Shown: positions 46,542 through 56,448, counted from the stretch's first letter. The stretch: 64,000 bases of DNA from Streptomyces sp. NRRL S-31 (GCF_000718775.1 NZ_JOCB01000009.1:1-64000), one strand, 5' to 3'. Numbers and translations: made by a program. Notes: generated by a model from the letters alone, not told the origin.

Positions 46542-47408
46542 CTACAGGGCCCGGAACAGGCCCTCCTGGACGACCGAGACGAGTAGCCGTCCGTGCAGGT
46601 CGTAGATGCGCCCACGGGCCAGCCCACGCCCACCGGTGATGATCGGGGACTCCTGGTCGTACAGAAACCACTCGTCCGCGCGAAAGGGCCGGTGGAACCA
46701 CATGGCGTGGTCCAGCGAGGCCATGTCGAAGTTGCGCGGACCCCACAGGGGCTCCACCGGGATGCGGACCGCGTCCAGGAGGGTCATGTCACTGGCGTAG
46801 GTCAGCGCGCACGTGTGCACCAGGGGGTCGTCCCCGAGCGGTCCGACCGCGCGCATCCACACGGCACTGCGCGGCTCGGCACCCTCGATCTCCTCGGCGG
46901 TCCAGCGCAATCGGTCGACGTAACGGATGTCGAAGGGCTGGCGGCGTGCCATCCGTTCCAACTGCTCCGGCACCGAACCCAGTTGCTTGCGGATCTCCTC
47001 GGAGACCGTCGGCAGTGAATCCGGGTCCGCCACCTCGCGGGCCGGCGGCAGCTGGTGCTCGAAAGGTCCTTCCTCAGGCTTGTGAAAGGAGGCGGTCAGA
47101 TTGAAGATCGTGCGGCCCTGCTGCACGGCCGTGACCCGGCGCGTCGTGAAGGAGCGCCCGTCACGGACCCGTTCCACCTGGTACACGATCGGCACGCCCG
47201 GCCGGCCCGGCCGCAGGAAGTACGCGTGCAGCGAGTGCACGGGGCGCTCGCCGTCCGTGGTGCGGCCCGCGGCGACCAGCGCCTGTCCCGCCACCTGGCC
47301 ACCGAAGACCCGCTGGAGGGACTCCTGCGGGCTGCGGCCACGGAAGATGTTGACCTCGATCTGTTCCAGGTCGAGCAGGTCGACCAGCCTCTCGGCCGGG
47401 TTCGTCAT
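46542..47408 (-). CDS. tesB: Acyl-CoA thioesterase II
   Basis: A 288-residue double-hotdog thioesterase. FRGRSPQESLQRVFGGQVAG is the family N-terminus, and the C-terminal hotdog contains SLDHAMWFHRPFRADEW and the GRGLARGRIYD motif. Hydrolyses medium- and long-chain acyl-CoAs. Its start lies 40 bp downstream of the helicase stop on the same strand, so they may be co-transcribed. Confidence 0.94.
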   Translation of the reverse strand: MTNPAERLVDLLDLEQIEVNIFRGRSPQESLQRVFGGQVAGQALVAAGRTTDGERPVHSLHAYFLRPGRPGVPIVYQVERVRDGRSFTTRRVTAVQQGRTIFNLTASFHKPEEGPFEHQLPPAREVADPDSLPTVSEEIRKQLGSVPEQLERMARRQPFDIRYVDRLRWTAEEIEGAEPRSAVWMRAVGPLGDDPLVHTCALTYASDMTLLDAVRIPVEPLWGPRNFDMASLDHAMWFHRPFRADEWFLYDQESPIITGGRGLARGRIYDLHGRLLVSVVQEGLFRAL

Positions 47409-47448
47409 CGGCGGGATTCTCCTTGGCTCGCCACTGGTCGTGAACGGC

Positions 47449-49962
47449 TCACAGCTGTCCGACGTCGGTGACGCGGACGACCGCACGGCCCTCGGTGTCG
47501 GAGGCCGCCAGGTCGACCTCCGCGCTGATGCCCCAGTCGTGGTCGCCGTTCGGGTCGTCGAAGATCTGGCGGACGCGCCAGAGGCCGTTCTCCGGCTCCT
47601 CCTTGATGACCAGCAGCTTGGGGCCGCGGGCGTCGGGGCCGGTGCCGAGGTCCTCGTACTCGTCCCAGTACCTGTCCATCGCCTCGCCCCACGCGTCGGC
47701 GTCCCAGCCGGACTCGGCGTCCAGCTCGCCCAGTTCCTCGACCTGGTCCAGGGCGGCCAGCTCCACGCGGCGGAACATGGCGTTGCGCACGAGGACACGG
47801 AAGGCTCGGGCGTTGGTCGTGACCGGCTTCACCTCGTCCGCCTTCTCCTGGGCCTGCTCGGCGGTCATCTCCTCCGGGTTGGCGAGCTGCTCCCACTCGT
47901 CCAGCAGACTGGAGTCCACCTGGCGCACCATCTCGCCCAGCCACTCGATCAGGTCCTGGAGGTCCTCGGACTTCAGGTCGTCCGGGATGGTGTGGTCCAG
48001 GGTCTTGTAGGCGCTGGCGAGGTAGCGCAGCACGATGCCCTCGGTGCGGGCCAGCTCGTAGAAGGACACCAGCTCTGTGAAGGACAGCGCCCGCTCGTAC
48101 ATGTCCCGGACCACCGACTTCGGCGACAGCGGGTGGTCGCCGACCCACGGGTGGCTCTTGCGGTAGGTGTCGTAGGCGTGGAAGAGCAGCTCTTCCAGGG
48201 GCTTCGGGTACGTGATGTCCTGGAGGCGCTCCATGCGCTCCTCGTACTCGACCCCGTCCGCCTTCATCGCGGCCACGGCCTCGCCGCGCGCCTTGTTCTG
48301 CTGGGCGACGAGGATCTGCCGCGGGTCGTCCAGGGTGGACTCGACGACGGAGACCATGTCGAGGGCGTAGGACGGCGACTCCGGATCGAGGAGTTCGAAC
48401 GAGGCCAGGGCGAACGTGGACAGCGGCTGGTTCAGGGCGAAGTCCTGCTGGAGGTCGACTGTGAGCCGGACGATACGGCCCTCGGCGTCCGGCTTGTCGA
48501 GTTTCTCCACGATCCCGCCGTCCAGCAGCGAACGGTAGATCGCGATGGCCCGGCGGATGTGCCTCAGCTGCTGCTTGCGCGGCTCGTGGTTGTCCTCCAG
48601 GAGGTGGCGCATCGCCTCGAACGCGTTGCCGGGGCGGGCGATCACCGACAGCAGCATCGTGTGCGTCACCCGGAAACGCGACGTCAGCGGCTCCGGCTCC
48701 GACTCGATCAGCTTCTGGAAGGTGTTCTCCGTCCAGCCGACGAAGCCCTCCGGCGCCTTCTTGCGCACCACCTTGCGACGCTTCTTGGGATCGTCGCCCG
48801 CCTTCGCCAGTGCCTTCTCGTTCTCGATGACGTGCTCCGGCGCCTGCGCGACCACGAGCCCCGCGGTGTCGAAACCGGCCCGTCCGGCCCGCCCCGCGAT
48901 CTGGTGGAACTCACGGGCCCGCAGCGTACGCACCCGGCTGCCGTCGTACTTGGTGAGCGCCGTGAACATCACCGTGCGGATGGGCACGTTGACGCCCACG
49001 CCGAGCGTGTCCGTGCCGCAGATGACCTTCAGCAGCCCGGCCTGCGCCAGCTTCTCCACCAGGCGCCGGTACTTGGGCAGCATGCCGGCGTGGTGCACGC
49101 CGATGCCGTGCCGTACGTAACGGGAGAGGTTACGGCCGAACTTGGTGGTGAAGCGGAAGTTGCCGATCAGCTCGGCGATCCGGTCCTTCTCCTCGCGCGA
49201 ACTCATGTTGATGCTCATCAGCGCCTGCGCCCGCTCCACGGCCTGCGCCTGCGTGAAGTGCACGATGTACACGGGGGCCTGCTTGGTCTCCAGCAGGTCG
49301 GTGAGCGTCTCGGTGAGCGGGGTCAGCTTGTACTCGTAGGACAGCGGCACCGGGCGGGTCGCCGAGCGGACCACCGAGGTCGGGCGGCCGGTGCGGCGAG
49401 TGAGATCCTTCTCGAAGAAGGACACATCGCCCAGAGTGGCCGACATCAGGATGAACTGCGCCTGGGGGAGCTCCAGCAGCGGGATCTGCCAGGCCCAGCC
49501 CCGGTCGCCCTCGGCATAGAAATGGAACTCGTCCATGACGACCTGTCCGACGTCCGCGTCTTTGCCGTCCCGCAGCGCGATCGACGCCAGCACCTCGGCG
49601 GTGCAGCAGATGACGGGCGCGTCGGCGTTCACGGAAGCGTCACCGGTGAGCATGCCGACGTTCTCGGTGCCGAAGAGCTTGCACAGCTCGAAGAACTTCT
49701 CCGACACCAGGGCCTTGATCGGAGCCGTGTAGAAGGTGACCTCGTCCCGGGCCAGCGCGGCGAAGTGCGCGCCTGCCGCGATCATGCTCTTGCCGGAACC
49801 GGTGGGCGTCGAGACGATCACGTTCGCGCCGGAGACCACCTCGATCAGCGCCTCCTCCTGGTGGGGATAGAGGGTGAGACCGCGCTCCTGCGCCCAGGAC
49901 TCGAAGGCTTCGTAGAGGGCGTCGGGGTCGGCGGTCGGCGGCAGCTGATCGATGAGGGTCAC
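47449..49962 (-). CDS. Ski2-like DExH-box RNA helicase
   Basis: An 837-residue helicase starting at GTG (VTLIDQLPPTADPDALYEAF) after a GGGGG run. Motif I STPTGSGKSMIA, II MDEFHFYAEGDRG (DEFH), III LMSATLGD, VI QIAGRAGRAGFD. The long C-terminus is typical of Ski2/Mtr4-like helicases found in actinobacteria. Probably unwinds RNA for decay; the bacterial role is not established. An in-frame ATG at 50022 would add a basic tail of unknown value. Confidence 0.92.
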   Translation of the reverse strand: MTLIDQLPPTADPDALYEAFESWAQERGLTLYPHQEEALIEVVSGANVIVSTPTGSGKSMIAAGAHFAALARDEVTFYTAPIKALVSEKFFELCKLFGTENVGMLTGDASVNADAPVICCTAEVLASIALRDGKDADVGQVVMDEFHFYAEGDRGWAWQIPLLELPQAQFILMSATLGDVSFFEKDLTRRTGRPTSVVRSATRPVPLSYEYKLTPLTETLTDLLETKQAPVYIVHFTQAQAVERAQALMSINMSSREEKDRIAELIGNFRFTTKFGRNLSRYVRHGIGVHHAGMLPKYRRLVEKLAQAGLLKVICGTDTLGVGVNVPIRTVMFTALTKYDGSRVRTLRAREFHQIAGRAGRAGFDTAGLVVAQAPEHVIENEKALAKAGDDPKKRRKVVRKKAPEGFVGWTENTFQKLIESEPEPLTSRFRVTHTMLLSVIARPGNAFEAMRHLLEDNHEPRKQQLRHIRRAIAIYRSLLDGGIVEKLDKPDAEGRIVRLTVDLQQDFALNQPLSTFALASFELLDPESPSYALDMVSVVESTLDDPRQILVAQQNKARGEAVAAMKADGVEYEERMERLQDITYPKPLEELLFHAYDTYRKSHPWVGDHPLSPKSVVRDMYERALSFTELVSFYELARTEGIVLRYLASAYKTLDHTIPDDLKSEDLQDLIEWLGEMVRQVDSSLLDEWEQLANPEEMTAEQAQEKADEVKPVTTNARAFRVLVRNAMFRRVELAALDQVEELGELDAESGWDADAWGEAMDRYWDEYEDLGTGPDARGPKLLVIKEEPENGLWRVRQIFDDPNGDHDWGISAEVDLAASDTEGRAVVRVTDVGQL

Positions 49963-50107
49963 GCCCCCATCTTGCCTGGCCCGCCGCCCGAGCGGGGAAT
50001 CGGCTGCGGATACGAAGATCATGACGGCTACGCTGTGTCGCCGGCGCGACGTCGGCGCACCAGGTCAACTGGACAGCGGCACACGAGGAATGGGGCGGGA
50101 AGCGGCC

Positions 50108-50902
50108 ATGATGGGACCAGCACACTCACTGTCGGGGGCCGCGGCCTGGCTGGGCGTCGGAGCGGCCGCGGCGGCAGCGGGGCATCCGATGCCCTGGCCG
50201 GTCCTCCTCTGCGGCGCCCTGATCTGCGCCGGCGCCGCACTCGCCCCGGACCTCGACCACAAGGCCGCCACCATCTCGCGGGCCTTCGGGCCGATCTCCC
50301 GCTGGATCTGCGAGATCGTGGACAAACTGTCGTACGCCGTCTACAAGGCGACCCGGAAGCAGGGCGACCCACGTCGCTCCGGCGGGCACCGCACGCTGAC
50401 GCACACCTGGGTGTGGGCGGTCCTGATCGGCGCGGGTTGTTCCGCCGCCGCGATCACCGGGGGCCGCTGGGCGGTGCTGGGGATCCTCTTCGTGCACATG
50501 GTGCTCGCGATCGAAGGTCTGCTGTGGCGGGCGGCACGCGGTTCCAGCAGCGACGTCCTGGTCTGGCTGCTGGCGGCGACCAGCGCGTGGATCATCGCGG
50601 GAGTGCTGGACAAGCCGGGCCATGGGTCGGACTGGCTGTTCAGCGCGCCCGGGCAGGAGTATCTGTGGCTGGGGCTGCCGATCGTGCTGGGCGCGCTGGT
50701 GCACGACATCGGCGACGCGCTGACCGTGTCCGGTTGCCCGATCCTGTGGCCGATCCCGGTGGGCCGCAAGCGCTGGTACCCGCTGGGGCCGCCGAAGGCG
50801 ATGCGGTTCCGGGCGGGCAGCTGGGTCGAGCTGAAGGTGCTGATGCCGGTGTTCATGCTGCTCGGCGGGGTGGGCTGCGCCGCGGCCCTCAACGTGATCT
50901 GA
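50108..50902 (+). CDS. Membrane-bound YdjM-type putative metal-dependent hydrolase
   Basis: A 264-residue protein starting at the ATGATG at 50108. It has conserved HSLSGAAAW near the start, LAPDLDHKAATISR, a GGHRTLTHTW motif and a late ALVHDIGDALT, all typical of the LexA-binding inner-membrane hydrolase family (PF04307). About five transmembrane helices. Function unknown; SOS-related in E. coli. Confidence 0.88.
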   Translation: MMGPAHSLSGAAAWLGVGAAAAAAGHPMPWPVLLCGALICAGAALAPDLDHKAATISRAFGPISRWICEIVDKLSYAVYKATRKQGDPRRSGGHRTLTHTWVWAVLIGAGCSAAAITGGRWAVLGILFVHMVLAIEGLLWRAARGSSSDVLVWLLAATSAWIIAGVLDKPGHGSDWLFSAPGQEYLWLGLPIVLGALVHDIGDALTVSGCPILWPIPVGRKRWYPLGPPKAMRFRAGSWVELKVLMPVFMLLGGVGCAAALNVI

Positions 50903-50916
50903 CGGAGCCCTCCGGA

Positions 50917-51180
50917 TCAGCCCGGCTCGCCGGCGTCCGCCCCGCCGTACCGGCGCTCGAAGCGGGCGATGCGGCCCTCGGTGTCGACCGTGCGGGCCTT
51001 GCCCGTGTAGAAGGGGTGGCTCTCCGAGGAGATCTCCACATCGATCACCGGGTAGGTCTGGCCGTCGTCCCACTCGATGGTCTGCTCGCTCCGCGCGGTG
51101 GACCTGGTCAGGAAGGCGTACCCGGCGGCACGGTCGCGGAAGACCACGGGGTGGTAGTCGGGGTGCTTGTCCTGCTGCAT
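50917..51180 (-). CDS. rpmE2: 50S ribosomal protein L31 type B (zinc-free)
   Basis: An 87-residue L31 starting [20 protein letters not shown], with the [20 protein letters not shown] core. It has no CxxC zinc ligands, so it is the type that replaces zinc-L31 when zinc is scarce. Zur usually represses it; no clear TGAAAATGATTTTCA-type box is seen in the 60 bp upstream. Confidence 0.95.
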   Translation of the reverse strand: MQQDKHPDYHPVVFRDRAAGYAFLTRSTARSEQTIEWDDGQTYPVIDVEISSESHPFYTGKARTVDTEGRIARFERRYGGADAGEPG

Positions 51181-51231
51181 GGCGGCTCCTCGGGCCGGGG
51201 GATCGGAACAGCGGCATCCGGATGGCCCGGC

Positions 51232-51702
51232 TCAGCCGGGCAGGGAATCCTCGTCGACGACGTGCATCGCGGCCTCCTCGGCGGAGGCGGCGGCCCCGTC
51301 GATACCGACGTCGGTGGCGACGAGAGCGGCCTCCTCGTCCTCGTGCGCCCCCTCGTCGGGGGCCACCAGCCGGCCGGAGCGGAAGTTGCCGACCTCGTTG
51401 TCCAGAAGCTCGCCGTCCGTGCTGTCGCAGTCGCCGATACCGTCGCCGTCGGGCGGGGAGAGATCGGGCTGCTCCTCGGCGAGCCGCTGGTCGAGAGTCT
51501 CGCCCGCCTGCCGTTCGGCCGCCGTCACGCCGATGTGTTCCACCGCCCACGGTCGCTCCGGAGGGGACCAGCCGCGATCGAGCGGTTCGGCGACGCCGTC
51601 GAAGTCCAGTGTGTCCTCGACGTCGAGCACCCCCGTGTCCTCCGGGATCTCCGAGGGATCGGGCTGGTAGACGTCGTCCCCCCAGCCGTCGGCGCTGTCC
51701 AC
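51232..51702 (-). CDS. DUF5709-like acidic protein
   Basis: A 156-residue acidic protein starting at GTG (VDSADGWGDDVYQPDPSEIP), with CTGGAGG 5 nt upstream. It contains LDVEDTLDFDGVAEPLDRGW and ends VVDEDSLPG; the length and acidic motif match DUF5709 proteins. Function unknown. Its frame upstream of the GTG is Arg/Ala-rich and unlikely to be translated. Confidence 0.8.
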   Translation of the reverse strand: MDSADGWGDDVYQPDPSEIPEDTGVLDVEDTLDFDGVAEPLDRGWSPPERPWAVEHIGVTAAERQAGETLDQRLAEEQPDLSPPDGDGIGDCDSTDGELLDNEVGNFRSGRLVAPDEGAHEDEEAALVATDVGIDGAAASAEEAAMHVVDEDSLPG

Positions 51703-52086
51703 GACTACCTCCAGGTGGTGAGGGCGGCCGGGTGCCGCCCCAGCGGGCGGCGGGCCGTCGGCACGCGCACACGAGTCGCGCACCGTGAACCACCTGGTCC
51801 CCGGACGCGCCCCGAGCCGCTGCCGCTTTCCAGCCTTCCACCCTCGATCGGCACCGCGCAACGCCACGGGCCCGGGCGCGGGCGCGGAATGCCGCGACGA
51901 GCCCCGTCGGAACGCGCCGGGCACCGGCCGGTGGCAGACGGGCGGCCCCGCGCCTCGTTTCCCCGGGGCCCGGCGGCGGGTGCGCCTGCCGGACCGGTAC
52001 CGGAACCCGCAGCCGGACGCGTGGGCGCCCGCGACCGGACGGTGCCGGCCACCGCGGGCGCGGCCACCGGCGCCCCCGGCCGACGG
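51703..52086. other. Gene-free region after the ABC genes
   Basis: About 380 bp of very GC-rich sequence between the ABC exporter stop and the DUF5709 start (both minus strand). GC palindromes near 52050-52085 could end the exporter transcript. No gene recognised. Confidence 0.45.
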
Positions 52087-53904
52087 TCACCCGTGCCAGG
52101 ACCGCCACAGTGCCGCGTAGGCCCCCTGTGCCGCGACCAGCTCGTCGTGGCTGCCCAGCTCGCTGATCCGGCCGTTCTCCACGACGGCGATCACGTCGGC
52201 GTCATGGGCGGTGTGCAGCCGGTGGGCGATGGCCACCACGGTGCGGCCGTCGAGCACACGTGCCAGGGAGCGCTCCAGATGGCGGGCCGCGCGCGGGTCG
52301 AGCAGCGAGGTCGCCTCGTCCAGCACCAGCGTGTGGGGATCGGCCAGCACCAGCCGGGCCAGCGCGATCTGCTGCGCCTGCGCCGGCGTCAGCGCGAGGC
52401 CGCCGGAGCCCACCTCGGTGTCCAGGCCGTCGTCCAGCGCCCGCGCCCACCCGTCCGCGTCGACCGCGCCCAGGGCCGCCCACAGCTCGGCGTCGTGACT
52501 GCCGACGGTGCTCTCCCCGTCCGGGTGCGACCGAGGACGGGGGAGGGCCAGCAGCAGGTTGTCGCGCAGCGAGCCCACGAAGACGTGGTGCTCCTGGTTG
52601 ACGAGGGCGACGTGCGAGCGGACGCGTTCGGCGGGCATCCGGGACAGCTCCGCGCCGCCCAGCGTGATCCGGCCGTCCCGGGGCGCGTAGATTCCGGCGA
52701 GCAGCCGCCCCAGCGTGGACTTGCCCGCTCCGGAGGGGCCGACCAGGGCGAGCCGGGTGCCCGGAGCGACCTCCAGGGACACCCTGCGCAGCACGTCGAC
52801 ACCCTCGCGGTAGCCGAAGTGCACCCGGTCGGCGTGCACGACCCGGCCGTCGGGCGCCAGCGCCGCGTCCCCGGCGTCCGGCTCGATGTCCCGCACACCG
52901 ACCAGGCGGGCCAGCGACACCTGGGCGACCTGTACCTCGTCGTACCAGCGCAGGATGAGGTTCACCGGATCGACGAGCATCTGGGCGATGAGCGCCCCGG
53001 TGGTCAGCTGACCCACCCCGATCCAGCCCCGCAGCACCAACACCCCGCCGACCATCAGGACCGAGCCGAGCACGAGGAGGTGGACGGTGTTGATGACCGG
53101 GAAGAGCACCGAGCGCAGCCACAATGTGTAGCGTTCCCATGCCGTCCATTCCGCGATCCGCCGCTCCGACAGGGCCACACGGCGCTCACCGAGGCGGTGC
53201 GCCTCGATGGTGTGGCCGGCGTCCACGGTCTCGGCGAGCGCTGCGGCGACGGCGGCGTACCCGGCGGCCTCCGAGCGGTAGCCGGACGGTGCCCGCTTGA
53301 AGTACCAGCGACAGCCGATCACCAGCACGGGCGAGGCGAGCAGTACGGCGGCGGCCAGCGGCGGGGCCGTCACGACCAGCCCGCCGAGCAGCAGCAGCGC
53401 CCACACGGCACCGATGGCCAGCTGCGGCACCGCCTCGCGCATGGCGTTGGCCAGCCGGTCGATGTCCGTGGTGATGCGGGAGAGCAGGTCGCCGGTGCCC
53501 GCTCGTTCCAGCACGCCCGGCGGCAGCCCGACGGATCGCACGAGGAAGTCCTCGCGCAGGTCGGCCAGCATCCGCTCACCGAGCACCGCGCCCCGCAGCC
53601 GCACCTGTCGTACGAACACGGCCTGCACGGTGAGCGCGAGGACGAACAGCCCGGCGGTCAGGCCCACGTGCAGCTCCGCCGCCCGGTCCGTCACCCGCTC
53701 GACCAGGCCGCCGAGCAGGTACGGACCCGCCATGGAGGCGACCACGGCCACCGTGTTGACGGTGATGAGCAGCAGGAAGGCCCGGCGGTGCCGGCGGAAC
53801 AGCTCGGTGACGTAGGCACGCACGGTCGAGGCGGCGCCGACGGGCAGGGTGGTGGCGGTCGTCGGGGCCGCCGGGTCGTATGCCGGCGGCGCAACGCCGA
53901 TCAT
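52087..53904 (-). CDS. ABC exporter half-transporter (subunit 2)
   Basis: A 605-residue TMD-NBD protein. Six transmembrane helices lie within about 35-330. The NBD has an intact Walker A (GPSGAGKST), a degenerate signature (LTPAQAQQ instead of LSGGQ) and Walker B (TLVLDEATS). Its start overlaps the upstream subunit stop by 4 nt (ATGA). It is meant to form a heterodimer with the subunit at 53901-54776, whose transmembrane half has been separated by the prophage. Likely exports a drug, lipid or peptide. Confidence 0.93.
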   Translation of the reverse strand: MIGVAPPAYDPAAPTTATTLPVGAASTVRAYVTELFRRHRRAFLLLITVNTVAVVASMAGPYLLGGLVERVTDRAAELHVGLTAGLFVLALTVQAVFVRQVRLRGAVLGERMLADLREDFLVRSVGLPPGVLERAGTGDLLSRITTDIDRLANAMREAVPQLAIGAVWALLLLGGLVVTAPPLAAAVLLASPVLVIGCRWYFKRAPSGYRSEAAGYAAVAAALAETVDAGHTIEAHRLGERRVALSERRIAEWTAWERYTLWLRSVLFPVINTVHLLVLGSVLMVGGVLVLRGWIGVGQLTTGALIAQMLVDPVNLILRWYDEVQVAQVSLARLVGVRDIEPDAGDAALAPDGRVVHADRVHFGYREGVDVLRRVSLEVAPGTRLALVGPSGAGKSTLGRLLAGIYAPRDGRITLGGAELSRMPAERVRSHVALVNQEHHVFVGSLRDNLLLALPRPRSHPDGESTVGSHDAELWAALGAVDADGWARALDDGLDTEVGSGGLALTPAQAQQIALARLVLADPHTLVLDEATSLLDPRAARHLERSLARVLDGRTVVAIAHRLHTAHDADVIAVVENGRISELGSHDELVAAQGAYAALWRSWHG

Positions 53905-54797
53905 GCGTTCTCCTCGATCTCGTCCAGCTCCTGGAGCGCGTCCAGCAGGATGCCTTCACCGGCGGCGGTCAGTTCCTCGTCGGTCTCACGGGTCACCACG
54001 GCCCGGTACCGCGGCTCGCGCTCGACCAGCTCGCGGTGCGTGCCGACGGCGACGACATCGCCCTCGTGCACCAGGGCGACCCGGTCCGCCCGGTCGAGGA
54101 GCAGCGGCGAGGAGGTGAACACCACCGTGGTCCGTCCCGACCGCAGCCGGCGCAGCCCGTCCGCGATGCGGGCCTCGGTGTGTGAGTCCACCGCGGAGGT
54201 CGGTTCGTCCAGCACCAGCACCTCCGGATCGGTGATCAGCGACCTGGCGAGCGCGAGCCGCTGGCGCTGGCCGCCGGACAGGGAGCGTCCCCGCTCGGTG
54301 ATGCGGGCGTCCATCGGGTCGGCTGCGCCCAGCGAACCCTGCACCAGCGCGTCCAGCACGTCCGCGCACTGCGCCGCCGCCAACGCGTCCGCGGCCGGCA
54401 CCGTGCCGGACGAGGGCACGTCGAGCAGCTCGCGCAGCGTGCCGGAGAGCAGCACCGGGTCCTTGTCCTGGACGAGGACGGCGGTCCGGGCGCTGTCGAG
54501 GGGCAGCTCGTCCAGCGGTACTCCGCCCAGCAGTACCGACCGGTCCGGCTCCGATGGGTGGCCGCCCAGCCGCTCGGCGAGCCGGCCCGCGGCGTCCGGG
54601 TCACCGCACACCACGGCGGTGAACCGGCCGGCGGGAGCGAGCAGACCGGTCACGGGGTCGTACAGGTCACCGCCCGGAACCTCGGCCCCGCGACCGCCGT
54701 CGGTGGCCGTGGACCGCTCCAGCGAGAGCACGCGCGCGGCGCGCTTGGCCGAGGGACGGGAGAAGGAGTAGGCCATGGCGATCTCCTCGAAGTGCCC
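53901..54797 (-). pseudogene. ABC exporter subunit 1, split by prophage (NBD half)
   Basis: Only the linker and nucleotide-binding domain remain (about 291 codons from ATG 54776, with HFEEIA just upstream in frame to 54797). The family needs a 300-residue transmembrane domain before this, but the sequence turns into phage DNA. The signature SLSGGQRQRLALAR is perfect and Walker B (VLVLDEPTS) is present, while Walker A (CGDPDAAGRLAERLGG) is degenerate, complementary to its partner. The missing half should lie at attR beyond the window. Confidence 0.85.
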
Positions 54798-54840
54798 GAG
54801 GGAAAGTAGTAGTCTGGTCAGGTGCTTCTGACTAGGGAGG
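54798..54840. other. attL region
   Basis: Host coding sequence (exporter frame) is readable to about 54797. Beyond it lies a nested inverted repeat (TAGTC 54810-54814 / GACTA 54830-54834; GTCAG 54817-54821 / CTGAC 54828-54832), the geometry expected of a serine-integrase attachment site, right beside the integrase ribosome site (GGGAGG 54835-54840). The exact core cannot be fixed without attR. Confidence 0.6.
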
Positions 54841-54844
54841 GACG

Positions 54845-56448
54845 TTGAAGCGCGACGACTACGAAACCCTCAAGGCTCTTGGCCACCAGAACGGCTCATT
54901 GAAGCCTATCTAAGGCGCAGCAAGAAGCGGGAAGACCTTGCCACCATGCGCCAGCACCTTCGGGACATCGTCCGGCATCGCTGGCCGGAAGGCTGGCAGA
55001 TTCGGCATGTCTGGTTCGAACAGTTGTCCGCATCCAAGTCGTACATCCGGCGCATTGAGTTCGAGAAAGCGACGGAAGCCGTTCTAACTGACGGACTGTC
55101 AAAAACGCTGGCATTCTGGAAGACGGACAGGTTTGACCGGCGCGGCATGGGCGCGGTTGGTCGGATGCTGGATGAGTTCGACCGGCGGAAGGCTGGCCTG
55201 GTCTCTACCACTGAGGGGCTTGACAGTCGCCAGCCGGGCGCACGCATAGTCTTCGCCATCCTGAGCGAGCGCGCCCGGGAAGAAGCCAAGGATATTGCCC
55301 TTCGGGTCAACACGGGCCACGAAGCTCATCGGCTTGAGGGCAGGAGGGGAACCGGGCTACCGCCGTATGGCCTCATGAGCCCCCGACTGGCAGATGGCAA
55401 GCCAAGTGGACTGGTGGCCCCTAACCCGCTGGAGTACCCGGGAGCGCGTCGGCTGGTTGATCTTATGGTCGGCAAGTACGAGACCGAAGACGGAAAGCCG
55501 GGAGAGAAGTTGAGTGGTACTGCGGCGGGAATAAAACTCAACCAAGAAGGATTCCGCACGCGTACGGGAGCCGAGTTCACCCCTGAGACCGTCAGCCGAA
55601 TCGTGCAAAGTCCCCTCTTCGCCGGCATGGTCCCACGCACGGAACGGGTTCTAGACGAGTACGGCCAGCCCACGGGTAAATGGGTGAATACCCAGGAACC
55701 CCTATTGGATGAGAACAGTGACCCAGTTCGCTGTGGTGAGGGTGTAGCCACCGTATCTGAGTGGTACGAGATCAAGGCCGGATACGCTGAGCGTCGTTCT
55801 GCTGATGGCACCAGGGGTAGGCGTGACGCTGAATACCTTGGAACGGGCTTCGTGCACTGCCACATGTGCAGAGGGTGGATGCGCCACCACAGGGGCTATT
55901 ACCGGTGCGTGAACCGTTCGAGCAAGGGCACATGCAAGGGCATCAGCACCAGGGCGCCACGGCTGGAACACGCCCTCAAGGAAGCATTCATCAGCCACGT
56001 TACAGCCCTCGACCCTACCGATCGCGTATTGCACGTCATCGCACGGCGCTGGCTGTCTCTCTCAGACCCGGAGCGCAAGGCACAGCGGGAACATGCCGAA
56101 GCATCACTCAAAGCCGCTCAGGCGCGCGTCAAGAAGCTGGAAGACGACTATTACGTGTACGGAAAGATGAGCGAAGAGCGATACGAGGAACTGAGTAACG
56201 CGCAGCGCCTGACCATCAAAACCATGACCACTAAGCTGGAAGAACTAGGGGAAGAAGAAGGGGACTTGACTGTCCTTATGGACCATGCAGCACTTAGGGA
56301 AGCATGGGACGATGCCACTATTGGCACAAGGCGCATGCTGCTGAAGAGTGCACTAAACGCGGTGTACGTCCTTCCAGCGAAGGGCAGGGGAGATCACACC
56401 CCGATTGAGGATCGGCTGACCGAATGGGACTGGGTGAGCGCAGCATGA
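54845..56448 (+). CDS. int: Large serine integrase, apparent -1 frameshift near the start
   Basis: A large serine recombinase. The catalytic domain shows AYLRRSKKRED (nucleophile Ser) and KTDRFDRRGMGAVG; then a recombinase domain, a zinc ribbon (HCHMCRGWM and YYRCVNRSSKGTC) and a coiled coil. The first ATG in the main frame (54946) lies after the catalytic Ser. The upstream part AYLRRS is in frame but has no start codon; instead TTG 54845, with GGGAGG upstream, opens another frame (LKRDDYETLKALGHQNGS) that joins through a -1 shift near 54897. About 534 residues if joined. Confidence 0.85.

Noticed and set aside
49952..50107. N-terminal extension of the YdjM-type protein
   Set aside because: It overlaps the helicase start and is Arg/Gly-rich; the double ATG at 50108 starts the family sequence.
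47101..54771. A plus-strand open frame of over 2,500 codons
   Set aside because: It lies antisense to clear genes (tesB, a Ski2-like helicase, L31, ABC exporter). Long stop-free antisense frames are normal at this GC content.
54946..56448. Integrase starting at ATG 54946
   Set aside because: This start would drop the catalytic serine in AYLRRS; the real start must be upstream, with a frame problem.
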